Assembly (NCBI GenBank): GCA_029706075.1
Contig: JAINUG010000178.1
Coordinates: 778,429-842,428, forward strand
Length of the DNA stretch: 64,000 bases
DNA from: Aldrovandia affinis
Taxonomy: Eukaryota > Chordata > Actinopteri > Notacanthiformes > Halosauridae
Direction of reading: 5' to 3'
Position numbers and translations under genes: made by a program. Shown here piece after piece: positions 11,653 through 23,240 of this stretch. Positions within the stretch are counted from its first letter, which is position 1, and every line of letters starts with the position of its first letter. Below the pieces are notes generated by a model. It was not told the origin of the DNA. It was given only the letters and a program-made list of their open reading frames with translations, and searched no databases.

Positions 11653-12422
11653 ATGCTTCCCACGCTTATCGGTGCAATTTGTCCGTTTTTCTTTTGGTAT
11701 TCTCACTGCCCTTTTGCCGACCAGCGAACGAGTCGAGGTTTAAGCCCAATTACTTGATGTAGAGTTTATTATTGATGATTATATGATTATTGAGAGTTGA
11801 TTGATGATGATGAATATTATTATTATTGTAGCTGCTTAGTTTATCGTGATTGTTATGTGGGCACTGTCATTCTACACGCTGCGGAGAGTTTTATGACCTT
11901 GTTACTTTTCCTTTTGCTTTGATTCACTTCACTTAAAGTGTATTGAATTCAGCGATGGAACTTTGGCTCGAGGCTGTTAGATCTAAGCAGATAAAAGTCC
12001 GATCACCGAGGCACCCATTAACAGCAAAGTATAAACACTGGGGGTTCATTACGCTATTTCCACTTAGAGTCAGGAACCAAACGGCATTGTCAGTGTACAT
12101 CATTAATAATACATAAACATAATGATAATAATAATAATAATAATGAACGAAAATGCATTAACAATAAAAAATAATCGTGGTAGATGCCCTATTCAAAGCG
12201 ACCCATGTAGCTTACAGTTTACAATATGAATTATGAACAGCATAAACAGCTGGATAGATACTGAAGTAGGTTGAGTTAAGCACCTTCCTCACAGGTACAA
12301 CTGCAGCGGCCACGCCTGAGAATAACACCTGGACCCTGAACCCTTACCCTCCCTTAACCTTAACCACTACTCTTAATGTAACTTCATACGAAAAAAGTTT
12401 ATATTCCAGATTGATTTCTGTA
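11653..12422. other. Unassigned stretch with small ATA/ATT repeats
   Basis: No gene seen. Short (ATT)n-like runs lie near 11815-11828 and (AATAAT)n near 12122-12144. Confidence 0.4.
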
Positions 12423-12648
12423 TTTATTTGCTTATATATTCCTGTAATTATTTGTATTTCTATGTATAAATTTTTTCTTGTTATTGACAGAATCTTAATG
12501 TAGTTTTGAGCTCTATTGCTTCATGTTTTTATTTGCTCGTATAGTTCTGCATTTATTTGTATTTCTATGTGTACGTTTTGTCTTGTTGTTAATAGCATAG
12601 TAGTTCTTAACAGCACCTTAATGTCGTTTTGAGCTCTGTATTTAATCT
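12423..12648. repeat. Diverged tandem duplication, about 105 bp per unit
   Basis: Unit 1 starts TTTATTTGCTTATATA (12423) and unit 2 TTTATTTGCTCGTATAG (12528). Both continue through ATTTGTATTTCTATGT and end CTTAATGT.GTTTTGAGCTCT. The second unit has an insertion of about 15 bp. The copies are old and diverged. Confidence 0.75.
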
Positions 12649-13630
12649 TAATTTCCTTTGCTGTCGGTGGTTGCCAGCTCTACCCAGTGCAACACAGACA
12701 AACACAGTACATTACTTTGAACCAAGGCCAGAAAATGTTGACACTCACGTTGTTTTGACAAAGCTTCATCCAGTGTGGAAACACTGCTAAACAAAGCGGC
12801 TGGCTGGTCTATCGGCAAAACATGAGGAATCGTCGAGGAACGCGGCCCGCATCCCTGCGACACTTTACTACTCAAAGTGGCACCAACAGCAGGGTGGAAG
12901 TGCTCTCTCAGACCTGTTTATCGCCGTTGTAAACGTTCCCACTCCCCCGTGCACCTAGGCACACTTTCACAGACCTGCCTTTAGCCTATCCCTGGACCAA
13001 AAGGCACTTTGAAGGGAGATTATCAACTATCAAATGACCGCCTGTCTATTTTAGACGCAGGAAAACAGAGGGCGATAACACACACTTGCACAAAGCGCTC
13101 CAGGTCTGTGCGAGCATCGACCGCCGATCACGTGGCGCTCTCCCACAATATTTTTGAGAGGCAGAAATTGCAGGTAACCATGGCAAATGAGATGGACCCA
13201 CGCCAGAACGGGGAAGGCACGTCCGCACACTCATGACTCTCTGGCAATATAAGCACATAAAACTCTGGGTCAGGCCGCCCACTGATCATCCACTGATCGT
13301 CCATTGACTCCCCCGACCGACCGCTCACCAAAGATATCCAACTTTGCTGTCACCCGGCGAGAAGAGAGAGCCCCCCAGAACACGCCCGTGCCCCCAGGGA
13401 GAGCAGTCCCTCAAGGAGAGCAGTCCCTCAGGGAGAGGCGCAGTTCCGGGAGCGCTGCTCTCCAGGAGGGACGGTAAAATTACCTGTCGGGCCGGAGGCT
13501 CGGACGAGGCTCACGCTGCAGCAGGGCGTCCCGTCGCGGGAATGAGGCTTGAGGTGCCCCGGGAACGTCCGCGGAGAGACAGGAAAAAGTCCTTGAGTGG
13601 AGGATCGGAGAGACGCCGGTGGACGCCGGT
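12649..13630. other. Unassigned stretch, CpG-rich at its right end
   Basis: No gene motif. 13340-13630 is GC-rich, with a short direct duplication GAGAGCAGTCCCTCA at about 13400-13430. Confidence 0.4.
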
Positions 13631-13672
13631 GTGTGTGTGTGTGTATGTGTGTGTGTGTGTGTGTGTGTGTAA
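13631..13672. repeat. GT microsatellite
   Basis: (GT)n with one TA interruption. Confidence 0.95.
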
Positions 13673-13834
13673 AGGGGGCCCGCACACTGAAGAACGCAAG
13701 CAGCTGTCTGCAGTACGCTGCTATTTAGAGGAGAGCTCAGTGGTTGCGGGTATAAATGTGATCCTTCACAGAGGGAAAATGAATAAGACTTTGGGCATTC
13801 CTGCAACATTTCCTTCCCCCTGTCCTTCCATCCA

Positions 13835-13868
13835 TCTCCTCCTCCTCCTCCTCCTCCTCCTCCTCCTT
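13835..13868. repeat. TCC trinucleotide repeat
   Basis: About ten CTC/TCC units. On the + strand they encode a leucine run that imitates a signal peptide. Confidence 0.95.
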
Positions 13869-15282
13869 CCTTGTCTCGCTACATCCCTCCCCTTCACAAT
13901 CAGCCCCGTTTGGCTCCCTGGTACTCTATTTTCGTTAGAAGAATACCTCCGTGCTAGGACAGGAAGTGAGATTGTATTAGAAAACAATGGCAATTCTACT
14001 GCAGGGGTAAGTTTTTCTTTTTCAACATTTTGTGTCAGTGGTACAAGACAGACCTGAATAACCCTGTGTTCCCGCACACAGGACAATAGCACACACACAC
14101 ACACACACCCCCCATAGAAAAACGGACCAACTCTACCTATCTCTCTCATGGACAAAGGTACAATCCAGGTTGGTGATGAAGGAACCCATGTGAATTTCAG
14201 CCTCAGCGATGACGGGGCAGAAATGGCAGGAAGCCCAGCGGTACAGTTACGGGGGGATCGAGAGTACCTGTTTCGGTCGTATCCCGCCAGGTCTGGCCCA
14301 TTCCACCGAGGCTCCACTGAGGTACCGGAAGGCGAAACTCAAACACCAGTGAGATGGGACTCTGAAGCGCGGGCGCAGGCTGAAGAGCTGGAACGTCGCC
14401 CCCTGCACTATTCTCCCTCACCCCCTCTTTGGGGCGTCTGTGAGCCGGGAGATATACGACATGCTCATATAAGGCGAATCTTTAAGGTTTTACCCCCCGG
14501 CTGCGTAGCGCGCACAAAGGCAATGCTTTCATTCAGTGTTCATTTGGCCTTTCGCGGTGGAAGGGGGGAGAGTCATATGCAGTCATGATGCTCGGCGTTG
14601 TTGCCTGCGATCCCTCGCCCATTTTCGCGACTCCCGGATCCCGAAAGCGCAGAGGAGAAAAGGAAGCGTTTCACCCGGAGACCGGACACAATGTCACAGA
14701 GGGAGGGTTCTGTTTCAGTGTCATCAATCTAGCGTTCTCAGATTTTTTACATTTTTTACATTTTCCTAAGCAAATACTGACTCTGTATTGACTTTGTTTG
14801 CCTGGCAGCACCTGTGGAACAAGCTGCCTGAGTCAAAGGTATTCACTCATGTAGGCACACTGTGTACGAGCGCACATGCGGTCTGGAATGGGCTTCTATC
14901 ATAATGCATTCATTGGTATTTTGGCATGGAAGCAATGTTCTTAGTATTTTTGATTTTATGATTCAGCAGAAGTGAGATATTTAAAAGGAAAAAGAAAAGT
15001 GAGCCTCTGACCAAACGTGGATACTAGCATAGTTTTCGGCCCCAAATCAAAATGTCAAAAGAATTCAATAAAAATGTCCCCTTGAGGACACCGTAGGTGC
15101 TCCCCCGTGCTCCTGTCACAGCGAGATTCAATGGTGCCTATGATGTTAACCAGAATGAACTGGAACACAGCCTGAAACAAACAGAGAGTGAGAGAGGGAG
15201 AGAGAGAGAGAGGTGGAAGACTTGTCTAAACCATTTCCCCCTGGTCTGCCCCTCTCTGCCTGTCTCCATTTTCAACAGGTGA
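13869..15282. other. Unassigned stretch
   Basis: No recognised gene. A short CA run lies at 14091-14108 and a GA run at about 15186-15212. Confidence 0.4.
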
Positions 15283-15645
15283 GATCGCTACACCTTTTTA
15301 CCTGGATGAAGGACCCACCTGTCCGAAAGTAGAGAGCGGTCACACTGCATGCTTCCTGCCATTCGGCAGTGTCTCCTTGTGATACTGGGAGAGGTGGAGG
15401 GAGGAGTAGAGAGGGCTGCACCTCCCTTTTGGCTGCTGTCAGGTGCTCCTGTTCCCCAGTTTTTTTGTTGCTGTTTCCCTCTATTGAATCGGTTTTGAGT
15501 TAAATGCTTTATCTTTGTGTTTTGTTTTAATTGTTTGAAAAAGGGTAATAAATTGGCCGTTGGCCTATTGAACCGTAGTTTTTTTGTTGGTCTTTCATCC
15601 ACTCAACCACCTGGCATGGTGGCCACCCCTGCCATCTCGCTACAT
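15283..15645 (+). mobile_element. Possible LTR of a retroelement
   Basis: Starts TGAGATCGCTACA and ends CTCGCTACA (TG...CA termini). It contains AATAAA near 15548. Immediately after it, TGGTGGAGATGCTAGGG begins with TGG like a tRNA primer-binding site. A zinc-knuckle gag-like remnant follows downstream. No second full LTR is visible; only the terminal 34 bp (TGGCATGGTGGCCACC...) recurs at 16698-16731. The boundaries are inference. Confidence 0.35.
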
Positions 15646-15695
15646 ATGGTGGAGATGCTAGGGATTTAATTGTCCCTGGTGGTTGAGTGGATGAA
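15594..15695. repeat. Inverted repeat with 18-bp perfect arms
   Basis: TTCATCCACTCAACCACC at 15594-15611 is the exact reverse complement of 15678-15695. The 66-bp spacer contains TGGTGGCCACC, itself palindromic. It straddles the presumed LTR end and primer-binding site. Confidence 0.9.
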
Positions 15696-15756
15696 GATTT
15701 TCCGTTATTTAATTACTTTAATTACTCAATTTTGGGGACAGTTCTTTCTACCACGG

Positions 15757-15970
15757 ACGCCTTTTTCCTGCTCCTCGACGGACTCGTGCCGGCTCACCCT
15801 CCCCCCTTCCCCGGAGGCGGACAGCCAAACGCCGCCTCCGATCGGAGCTGACGACCAGGGCCAGTCTGGTAGAGACGCGGGTTTCGAACCGCGTCCCTGA
15901 CAGGCAGTGCACACCACATTGGACCAGCAAAAGTGTGGTGCGTTAGACCGCTACGCTATCCGCCAGACCC
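15757..15970 (-). mobile_element. tRNA-derived SINE, minus strand, with target duplication
   Basis: Read on the minus strand it starts GGTCTGGCGGATAGCGTAGC then GGTCTAACGC, an A-box-like head. GGTTCGAAACCCGC, a good B box, follows, then a GC-rich body. Both flanks carry GGGGACAGTT followed by T-rich sequence (15735 and 15971), an apparent target-site duplication. It interrupts the retroelement remnant. A related copy is at 57905. Confidence 0.75.
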
Positions 15971-16770
15971 GGGGACAGTTTTTTTTTCTCTCGCTTCTGT
16001 TCCCCGCATCTGTTCGAGCCTGGGAGTGGCCCCAGGAGGGCCAGGCCATTTCCTGGGTGGACCTGGAGGCCTGCCCGGAAGGGTGGATGGCAGACCTCCA
16101 TCGGCGGGCAGAAGAGCCTATTGGTGGGAAGGAGGTGCTGGAGCCCCTTCTCTGGCCCCAGCACGGCCTATCCTTTGCCGTTCCAGTGGACCTTTCATCG
16201 GAGGAATCCGGAGGCAGGGGCCCATGGGAACAGCTGAGGAGAATTTTTCTCTGATGTGAGTGGTGTGGGGACCCAGACCATCACTGGTCTGTGTGCTCAA
16301 TGCGGGATACCCACTGGTGTGTAAGTTGCGAAGGGACGGTCATCATTGGCACCACTGTCCAGAACCAATGAATGGGACTGTCCACCAGCTTCTTCTCTCC
16401 CAAACTGAGGAGGAGAGGAAGACCCTAAGGCCAGGTCAGACACACCCCCAGACCTCCACCATGCCAAGGCCACAACCAGTCCTGGCTCCCCAGGCAACTA
16501 CGACTCTCCAGGTTGCCCTTGAGAGCCTGCTAGAGGTCCTCTCCATGCCTCTCCTGCCGTCGCCGCCCCCCCTGAGGGGCCCTCCATGTCTGCCATCACA
16601 GGCCTCCCTGAAGGCCCCTCCTTGCCTGGCATCGCAGGCCTCCCTGTGGGCCCATCACGCCCTGCTGTCGCCCGCCTTCCTAGGAGCCCCTCGCCGCTGG
16701 CATGGTGGCCACCCCTGCCACCTTGCTACACTCTTATTGTTATTTAGTCGTTTATTTGTCCTCATTTGAC
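15971..16770 (+). pseudogene. Retroelement gag-like remnant with zinc knuckles and 12-residue repeats
   Basis: After the SINE, the + strand encodes a Trp/Pro-rich stretch (for example GQAISWVDLEACPEGW) that ends at a stop at 16252-16254. In the same frame, directly after the stop, it reads CEWCGDPDHHWSVC at 16255-16296. This is a perfect C-x2-C-x4-H-x4-C nucleic-acid-binding knuckle. CVSC starts at 16318, and after a one-base shift DGHHWHHC completes a second knuckle. Another frame then carries three to four 12-residue repeats of the LKAPPCLASQAS type (36-bp units, about 16572-16700). Tandem CCHC knuckles fit the Gag of an LTR retroelement; I cannot name the family. The stop, the frameshift and the SINE insertion show it is dead. 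Confidence 0.55.
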
Positions 16771-17134
16771 CTTGTTTATTTGCAAGTAAACATTGTTACA
16801 AGTTAAAAACATGAAACACATGCACTGCATACAGGGTTTCTAGACAGAGCTAATTTGCGACCCCTGTCCCCAGTTAGGCTTTGATGATCAGTACAGATTT
16901 CATCATTACAAAACATAGAAGTTACATGAAGTGAAAATATATACCCAGTTATGCCCAAAGGTTTCTCAGTAACACTTTACCTGAAATACATGGCATAAAG
17001 CCTACATAACATGGTCATAAGCATGCCATAACAACTCTCATAACCAGCCATGACAGCAATAGTCATAACACTGTCATAATGTATGCAGTGAATTTCACAA
17101 GACCAATAAAACTAACTGATTAAAAAGTATCACT

Positions 17135-17375
17135 GGCCTCCCGGGTGGTTACAACGTTCAATGCTGGCCACTGCGACCGGGGTTAGATTCCTCCGAGTTA
17201 CGGTCGACAGCTTGGCGAGTGCCGTCTCAGAGGAGACGATACTTCACCCATGTCACTGCCAGCCACAGGGCTACGGCAGCGAACTCACAATACGAGGGGG
17301 GATTGACATGAAAAATAGAGGGTGTAATTGGCTACTAAATTGGGAGAAAATTAGAAACAAATTCTTCAAAAAAAC
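17135..17375 (+). mobile_element. tRNA-derived SINE inside the foldback element
   Basis: Starts GGCCTCCCGGGTGG, has a B-box-like GGGGTTAGATTCC, body AGTTACGGTCGACAGC and tail TTGGCTACTAAATTGGGAG then A-rich sequence. Same family as 28001 and related to 2688 and 35908. It lies in the loop of the foldback element. Confidence 0.75.
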
Positions 17376-17481
17376 TAAACTATACACTGTGACAGTGTTT
17401 TGACATTTGTCATAAGCTGTAATTCATCGTTATGGCTGGTTATGACCGTGTTATGTAGGCTTTATGGTGTATAGTTCAATT

Positions 17482-17637
17482 CTGTGTGGCTCAGTAGGTA
17501 GAGCATAGCGCTGACAACGCTTAGGTTGTGGGTTCGATTCCCACTGGGGCCACATATACTAAAAAATGTATACATTCACTACTTTAAGTCGCTTTGGATA
17601 AAAGCGTCTGTTAAATGGCATATGTTATATGCTAATT
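17482..17637 (+). mobile_element. tRNA-like SINE with L2-type 3' tail
   Basis: The tRNA-like head has A box TGGCTCAGTAGGTAGAGC and B box GGGTTCGATTCCC. The tail TTTAAGTCGCTTTGGATAAA then AGCGTCTGTTAAATGG forms the GGATA stem-loop. It lies in the right arm of the foldback element. It is not a functional tRNA gene because the body continues into the SINE tail. Confidence 0.8.
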
Positions 17638-17912
17638 AAAGTGTTACTGAAAAACCTTTGGGTATAACAATAAAAGACACCATCTCCTGATGACTGGCGA
17701 ATGGCGTACAGTTCCAGTAAAGTGTTGCCAGTTTCTCTCTTTGTTCCCGTGAAGACTCACAGGGCCTGGCTGGGATATACAGTAGCTGTTGGATTTGAAG
17801 CTTTGCAGGAAGAATTCATCACCATGAGGGCAGCTAAGGTGCCATGAAACTGCTGTGGTCGCATGGGAGGAGTGAGCTTCACCTGTGCTGAATGTTCCCG
17901 AGACTTCTGCTA

Positions 17913-18126
17913 AGGTGACAGTGTAGTATAATGGTTAGGGAACTGAGCTTGTAATGCAAAGGTTTGATTCCCAGGTGGGGCACTACCACTGTACCCTTGA
18001 GCAAAGGCACTTAACCTGAATTACCTAAATAAATATCCAGCCGTATAAATGGATTGTATGTAAGGAAATCTAAAACTGTGTGAGTTCCTCTGGATAAGAA
18101 CATCTGCTAAATGCCTATAATGTAAA
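17913..18126 (+). mobile_element. V-SINE-like element
   Basis: The tRNA-like head (AGTGTAGTATAATGGTTAGG, B box GGTTTGATTCCC) is followed by the conserved middle (CCCTTGAGCAAAGGCACTTA) and ATCCAGCCGTATAAATGG. The L2-type tail (CTCTGGATAAGA..CATCTGCTAAATGCC) closes it. Full-length order is head, core, tail. Confidence 0.85.
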
Positions 18127-19439
18127 TGAATAACAGTAAATGAGTGAGCTTCACATTACAGATGACCATATCCAGAGCGTCTTGCAGCATGATAGCATAA
18201 GAGCATCCACTTTCACCTGCGTTGTATGTTGCTGAGAGGTGTACCGTCTCCCACGTCTGGGATCTGGGTCTTTTGGCCTGGCAGGCTGAACTCTCGTAGC
18301 CTCTTCGTAGGCCCAGTGCTCATACACTATCCATGCCCCCCAAAACAAAACGATACAAATAAAGTCAAAATCAAAATGAAAAGAAATGTCCAGAACATTT
18401 TGTGAGCACGGATAGTGTGCGAGCGCTATTCTAATCTTATGCTGAACTCTGATAAGGTTTGTTTCACCGCAAGCCACAAAGTTTGTTCTGGTCAGTGATG
18501 CGTGCTATGGCTCGGGGGGGCTTTCTTTATTTGAGGTTTTTCTACAGCCTAGCCTTGATTCTGCCTCCTTTCCCTCTTCCACCTGCCAAAGCAACTGGGG
18601 GAGGGGAGGGGGTGCGGGGACCAGGGGTGTGTGCCCGATAAGGAGACGTGTGACCACAGCACTCCTCTTTGTCATCAGTTCCTCACAAGCTCCTCGCTAA
18701 CGCCTATGCTATCTCCTCTCTCTCCGGGCCTGGTCAGGAGAATCAAAAATACCTTTCCTTTATATAGCCCTGTTCCCACTGCGGGCAGCGGACACATCGG
18801 AGAGGCAACCCTGCTCCTTAGCGCCTCAAATCAATCTGTCAGTGCCGAGCGCGTTGATGTCATTTATTATATTTGTTAAATGTCTTTGGGAGTGTGGTGA
18901 ACATCAGCACGTCGGTCTAAAACCTGGAAAACAACAACCCTGTGCGTAATTAATAGGAAGCACATACTGGCATTCTAGCTTCCTCCTCCTAAATCACAGG
19001 AAGAATATTCTTTCACGTGAACAAATGTTTCAGCAAGCATGAATCGCACCCCCTCACTTATTTAAAAAAGGAAGTGATTTGTTGCCTTTTTTAATGTTTT
19101 GTTTTTATTTGGTATCAGTTGAAAGTTGGGGGGGAGAAAAGCAGATAGTCTGTTTACACAGTAAATTTGCACAGAGTGATATGGGGAAGGTGGACATTCC
19201 ACAGCTTAAATTAATCTCTCCCTTAAAAAGTATAGCGCACCCCCCCCCCTCACTATACTCACTGCCAGTATTAGTCTCTGTAAAAAAAAACCTCACAGTT
19301 ACGAGAAATAAACCTGCCATTTTGTTGTTATACTGCCGGCAGAAATTGCTGCCAACGGATGCTGGCATATGTTTGTTTAAACACCTGCTTCTGAGAAACC
19401 TACAACATTCATCCAGCAGGAAATGTTGTCGTAAACAAT
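18127..19439. other. Unassigned stretch
   Basis: No gene motif found. A poly-C run lies near 19241. Confidence 0.4.
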
Positions 19440-19500
19440 GCTTCATTATTATTATTATTATTATTATTATTAATAATAATAATCTGCTATTATTATTAGC
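19440..19500. repeat. ATT microsatellite
   Basis: (ATT)n changing to (AAT)n, so the two halves are mutually inverted. Confidence 0.95.
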
Positions 19501-19615
19501 CTAATATTTTTATATTATATTTGCACAGAAATGGGCGAGTTGGGACCAATGGGCACAAGTAAGACCAAACGATCAATACGCAAATACTTTTATTTGGTTA
19601 TGTTTCTTATTGATG

Positions 19616-19797
19616 GGCAGCAGTGTAGTGTAATGGTTAGGGAATGGGCTTGCAAGAGATTGCTGGTTCAATTCCCAGGTGGAGCACTGCCGTTGTTTCA
19701 GCAAAATATCCAGCTGTATAAATGGATTGTATGTAAAGAAATGTAAACTGTGTAAGTTGCTCTGGATAAGAGCGTCTGCTAAAATGTAAATGTAATG
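19616..19797 (+). mobile_element. V-SINE-like element, shortened core
   Basis: Head AGTGTAGTGTAATGGTTAGG with B box GGTTCAATTCCCAGG, then ATATCCAGCTGTATAAATGG and tail GTTGCTCTGGATAAGAGC then GTCTGCTAAAATG. The GAGCAAGGCACTTAACC core segment is missing. Confidence 0.85.
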
Positions 19798-21454
19798 GGG
19801 TTTTGTGCGTTGTGTGTTTTTTTTGCATACCCTATTTATACTGCGACCCTACCTTCCACCAGCTTTTGCTCTTGGTTTTAAATTGGTGGGTATAAGAAGA
19901 GAAAATAAATATGCATATGTATAGGCTACCTATATCTTTTTTGCTAACCATTTTTACATTGTTGCATTGTTCCCTAGCTCAAATGTTGGAGTTGTCTTCG
20001 GAGTGGCTGAAACGGGTCGTCTGATCCAGCTTGTATCTCGGCATTTGGGCACGCAAACGAAAAATTGCCTAATGCAACACGATTTACAGCCAAAACGACC
20101 CATATGTCAAAATCAATCATATGAGCGTTTCGCGACCCATATCGGCCGAAGAAGTGTTCGTCTGCCTGCTTCCAATTTTTTATTTTTTTTTAAACTAAAT
20201 ATGTGTCTTTCTGATTGCTTTAAACAAATGACCTATACTGCCGTTTCATGTTGCCCTAGAGTCAGTGCTCAGAAGTGTGTGAGTGTGACTTTGTTGCCTT
20301 TTCGTCTCAGGAGAACAAAAGGTGTTTCTGCTTTCGCTGCCCACCAGATCGACTGAGCAACCAAGAGCGCTGTGCTTATGTTTTCCAGACAAGGGGAACC
20401 TGAACTCAAATTTGCAATCGTCATTCAGGCAGAGGAGAAAAAATAACAAAAGTTCCCGTGACAAAAGACTTTCCCGGGCAAAGACTCATTCAGGTTTGCG
20501 GAGTGTGAACATAACTGCACGGCCAAACATTTCGGTTTCATATCGACTCTGAAGAGTCTGACTGAGACACAAACACACAAACAAGTTCACAAACACAAAC
20601 AAAGTTCACATTTCCCGGTTCAGTTTGGTAACCGTAGTGAAACGAACACACTTCCTCCATTGGACTTGTATAAACTCCATTAGAGTTTAATTAACACTGA
20701 ACATTTAAATATAGAAAACAATTAAAATAATAATAAATAAAAACAATATATATATTTTATTTAGTACATTTTATACAGTATTATAATATATTTCACTTAC
20801 TAGCTATATATATATATAAATATAATATCAAAAATATTAAGCAATACAATTAAATTTACGTTTTTTATTGGCAACATTGCAGAAAAAGAAAAAACATATT
20901 TTACTTAATAGCTTTGAACTATGTTTACATATATTAAATCTGTAAATTTTAAGCCATTTTCATGCAGAATATGAAATTGTTCTAGACCTTTGCAATAATA
21001 ATTTAAAAAAAGATATGCTGAGGCATAAAATATCTTATCCAGGAACGTAAATGTTGACATTTTAGAGGGATTTTGATGCTTGAGTGGACTTTGAGTGGTA
21101 CAGTCAAAACAACAGAAATATGTAGCCAGGCAGTTCCTACTCCTCCCCTACTGAAAACAAGGTCATCAGATTTTTTTTTGGGGAAAAAAAAGAAAATCTT
21201 AAAATGTAATATTTTTCTTCAGTCATGCCTGAAACACGAGGGTCACCGACCTGGTACACAAAAGTGAAATAAAACAAATACAGGAAAAAGGTGTATCTGG
21301 AGGAACAAGCGCCCCAGATGCCCAAAGGCGTGCTGGATAAGACGTACTTATCTTGGTTGGAGAGCTATATTTCAATGTTCCAGGACATTCTTTTCACGAT
21401 AAAAAAAACTAAAAACACACATAATAACATGTTAAAGTCCAAGTGTGCTTTTCC
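19798..21454. other. Unassigned stretch, AT-rich at 20690-21000
   Basis: No gene or classified repeat. 20730-20830 contains short AT runs. Confidence 0.4.
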
Positions 21455-21660
21455 TTCAATACGATACGATACAATTTATTGTCCATACAATTTATATGGA
21501 GATTCATTTTGTGAGGTCAGCAATACATTCACTACATACACAGTGTTGGCCCTACATACAAAACACAACACACAACATAGCATTACACAGAGTTCGAAAT
21601 ACCCCATCACACCAGCAGTGATCTATGCAGTGCAACCTATATATATATATACAGTATATT
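21455..21660 (-). mobile_element. Probable LINE 3' end, minus strand
   Basis: CAATACGATACGATACAATT then TATTGTCCATACAATTTA resembles, on the minus strand, a LINE 3' end of the form 'GGACAATAAAT' plus a short tandem tail (GTATC)n. No coding part is left, so the call is weak. Confidence 0.3.
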
Positions 21661-22179
21661 TATGATGTATTATACTGTTGCCATATAGATTTTTATTAGC
21701 ATACAGTGAATCAGTGATTATTAAATTGTATTTCTTTATTTAGCATATCTCACTAAATGTTTTCCCTGCATTTTACTGGAACAACCCTGACAGGCACCCT
21801 TTCTCAGCCTGCCCCTGACAGGCAGCCATTCTCAACCCTACTGCCTGACATACTGCACGTGAGATCAGCTCTGTGGTTGATCTCTGCCCAGCACAGAAGC
21901 TGGTGCTGAAGTAACATTTTTGTCAATAAATATAGCTGATGAACGAGCTGCCGGCCCTGAAGAAAAATAGCCCTCATTTCCTTTTAAACAAGAGCTGCAG
22001 ACAAAGGCAATAACAAAACGGTATTTTAATGACAGTCGTTTTGTATCATTACTTTATTTTATTTGTTTCTCAACTGATTGCGATCCTTTGACTGGCACGT
22101 TATTACAATCGCCGCTAGTTTCCGCCCAGGAAGCTCAAGAGCTGGAGCCAAGCCGCGAACCCCCTGAACCTGTCCACCT
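21661..22179. other. Unassigned stretch
   Basis: No gene motif. A short CTGACAGGCA direct repeat lies near 21789 and 21816. Confidence 0.35.
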
Positions 22180-23240
22180 CGCGAATGCGCCGCACTCCTC
22201 TGATACTCTGCTACAGTGTGCCACAGCGCTTGTGCCATGGCTGTAACAACGCGGCGGCTGGCTCCAATTCTTATCACCCAAACACTAACGAGTATAGAAG
22301 CTGTAATCCTAACAATCACATCATTACATTCTCAGATGATACTGCCATCTTAGCTTTAATGAAAAAGGATAGCGATCTATCTGACTATTATACAGAGATA
22401 CAAAGGTTTGTAAAATGGTGTAATGACAACCACCTTGCCTTGAATGTTAAAAAGACCGAGGAGATGGTGTTTGACCCCGGGGGAGTTGGCGACCACAGGC
22501 CTGTGGTCATCCACGATGAAACCATCTCACAGGTCTCCTCTTACAAATACCTTGGCGTTTTTATTGACAACTCATTAACCAGGAACACCCATGTCGACAG
22601 TTTCTGTAGCAGATTACAACAACGACTGCACTTCCTTCGTCGACTTAAGAGTTCATGGTGTTGATCAAAAATTGATGTTAGTCTTTTATCAGGCAGTTTT
22701 AGAGAGCCTTATTAGATACGGCATCACAGCTTGGTTTGGTAATCTCTCCGTGCAACTAAAGTCCAAACTGGTCAGATTGATGCAGACTGCATGGAAGACT
22801 ATAGGGGTTACACAGCATCCATCCTTGCCGTCTACTTATGAACAGGCTACCCTAAGGCAAGCCAATAGGATAGTTACTGACCCATCCCATGTTCTACACG
22901 CTGAGTATCAGCTACTGCCCTCTGGGAGGAGGTTCAGAGTCCCTCGTTGCAGATTAAATAGATTTAAAAATTAATTTATCCCTGTGTCAATAAAACTTTT
23001 AAATAGCGGCAGATAAGAAAAGGATGAGGCCAGGATGGACACTGGAGGATCTTTGTGTTGTTTTATTAAAGGGATTTGTGCAGATCTTTGTATGTTTTTG
23101 TATGTGGAATGACCAGCAGGTCATTTTTGTATGTTTTTGTATGTGGAATGTCTGTCTTTTTACGGCTGCAGCATGGGTGAAAGCCCAAGCCAAATTCTCC
23201 ACTTTGTGGGACAATAAAGTTAATCTTGAATCTTATCTCT
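22180..23240 (+). pseudogene. Non-LTR retrotransposon (LINE) reverse-transcriptase fragment
   Basis: The + strand at 22325-22660 reads ITFSDDTAILALMKKDSD, which contains the catalytic [FY]xDD motif of reverse transcriptase. Next come RFVKWCNDNHLALNVKKTEE and YKYLGVFIDNSLT. The frame shifts near 22640 and continues as MLVFYQAVLESLIRYGITAW through SGRRFRVPRCRLNRFKN at 22974. These are the C-terminal blocks of a fish non-LTR RT, perhaps Rex1/CR1-like. About 260 bp of 3' UTR follow and end GGGACAATAAAGTTAATC. The 5' part (endonuclease, fingers) is absent. It is distinct from the L2 copies nearby. Confidence 0.75.

Larger units (their letters stand above)
16948..17668. mobile_element. Foldback DNA element with two SINEs inside
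   Basis: The outer arms GTTATGCCCAAAGG..CAGTAACACTTTA (16948-16980) and TAAAGTGTTACTG..CCTTTGGGTATAAC (17637-17668) are inverted. The inner arms CATAAAGCCTACATAAC (about 16993) and GTTATGTAGGCTTTATG (about 17450), and CATAACCAGCCAT / ATGGCTGGTTATG, are also inverted. Once the two SINE insertions are removed the element is nearly one large palindrome, as in foldback MITEs. No coding capacity. Confidence 0.75.

Noticed and set aside
13344..14057. A 237-codon frame with an apparent signal peptide at about 13779 and a donor-like site near 14009
   Set aside because: The leucine run comes from a TCC microsatellite and the upstream part from a GT repeat. No homology was recognised.
17490..17560. 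A genuine tRNA gene (good A and B boxes)
   Set aside because: The sequence runs into an L2-type stem-loop tail and sits within a repeat family, so it is a SINE head.
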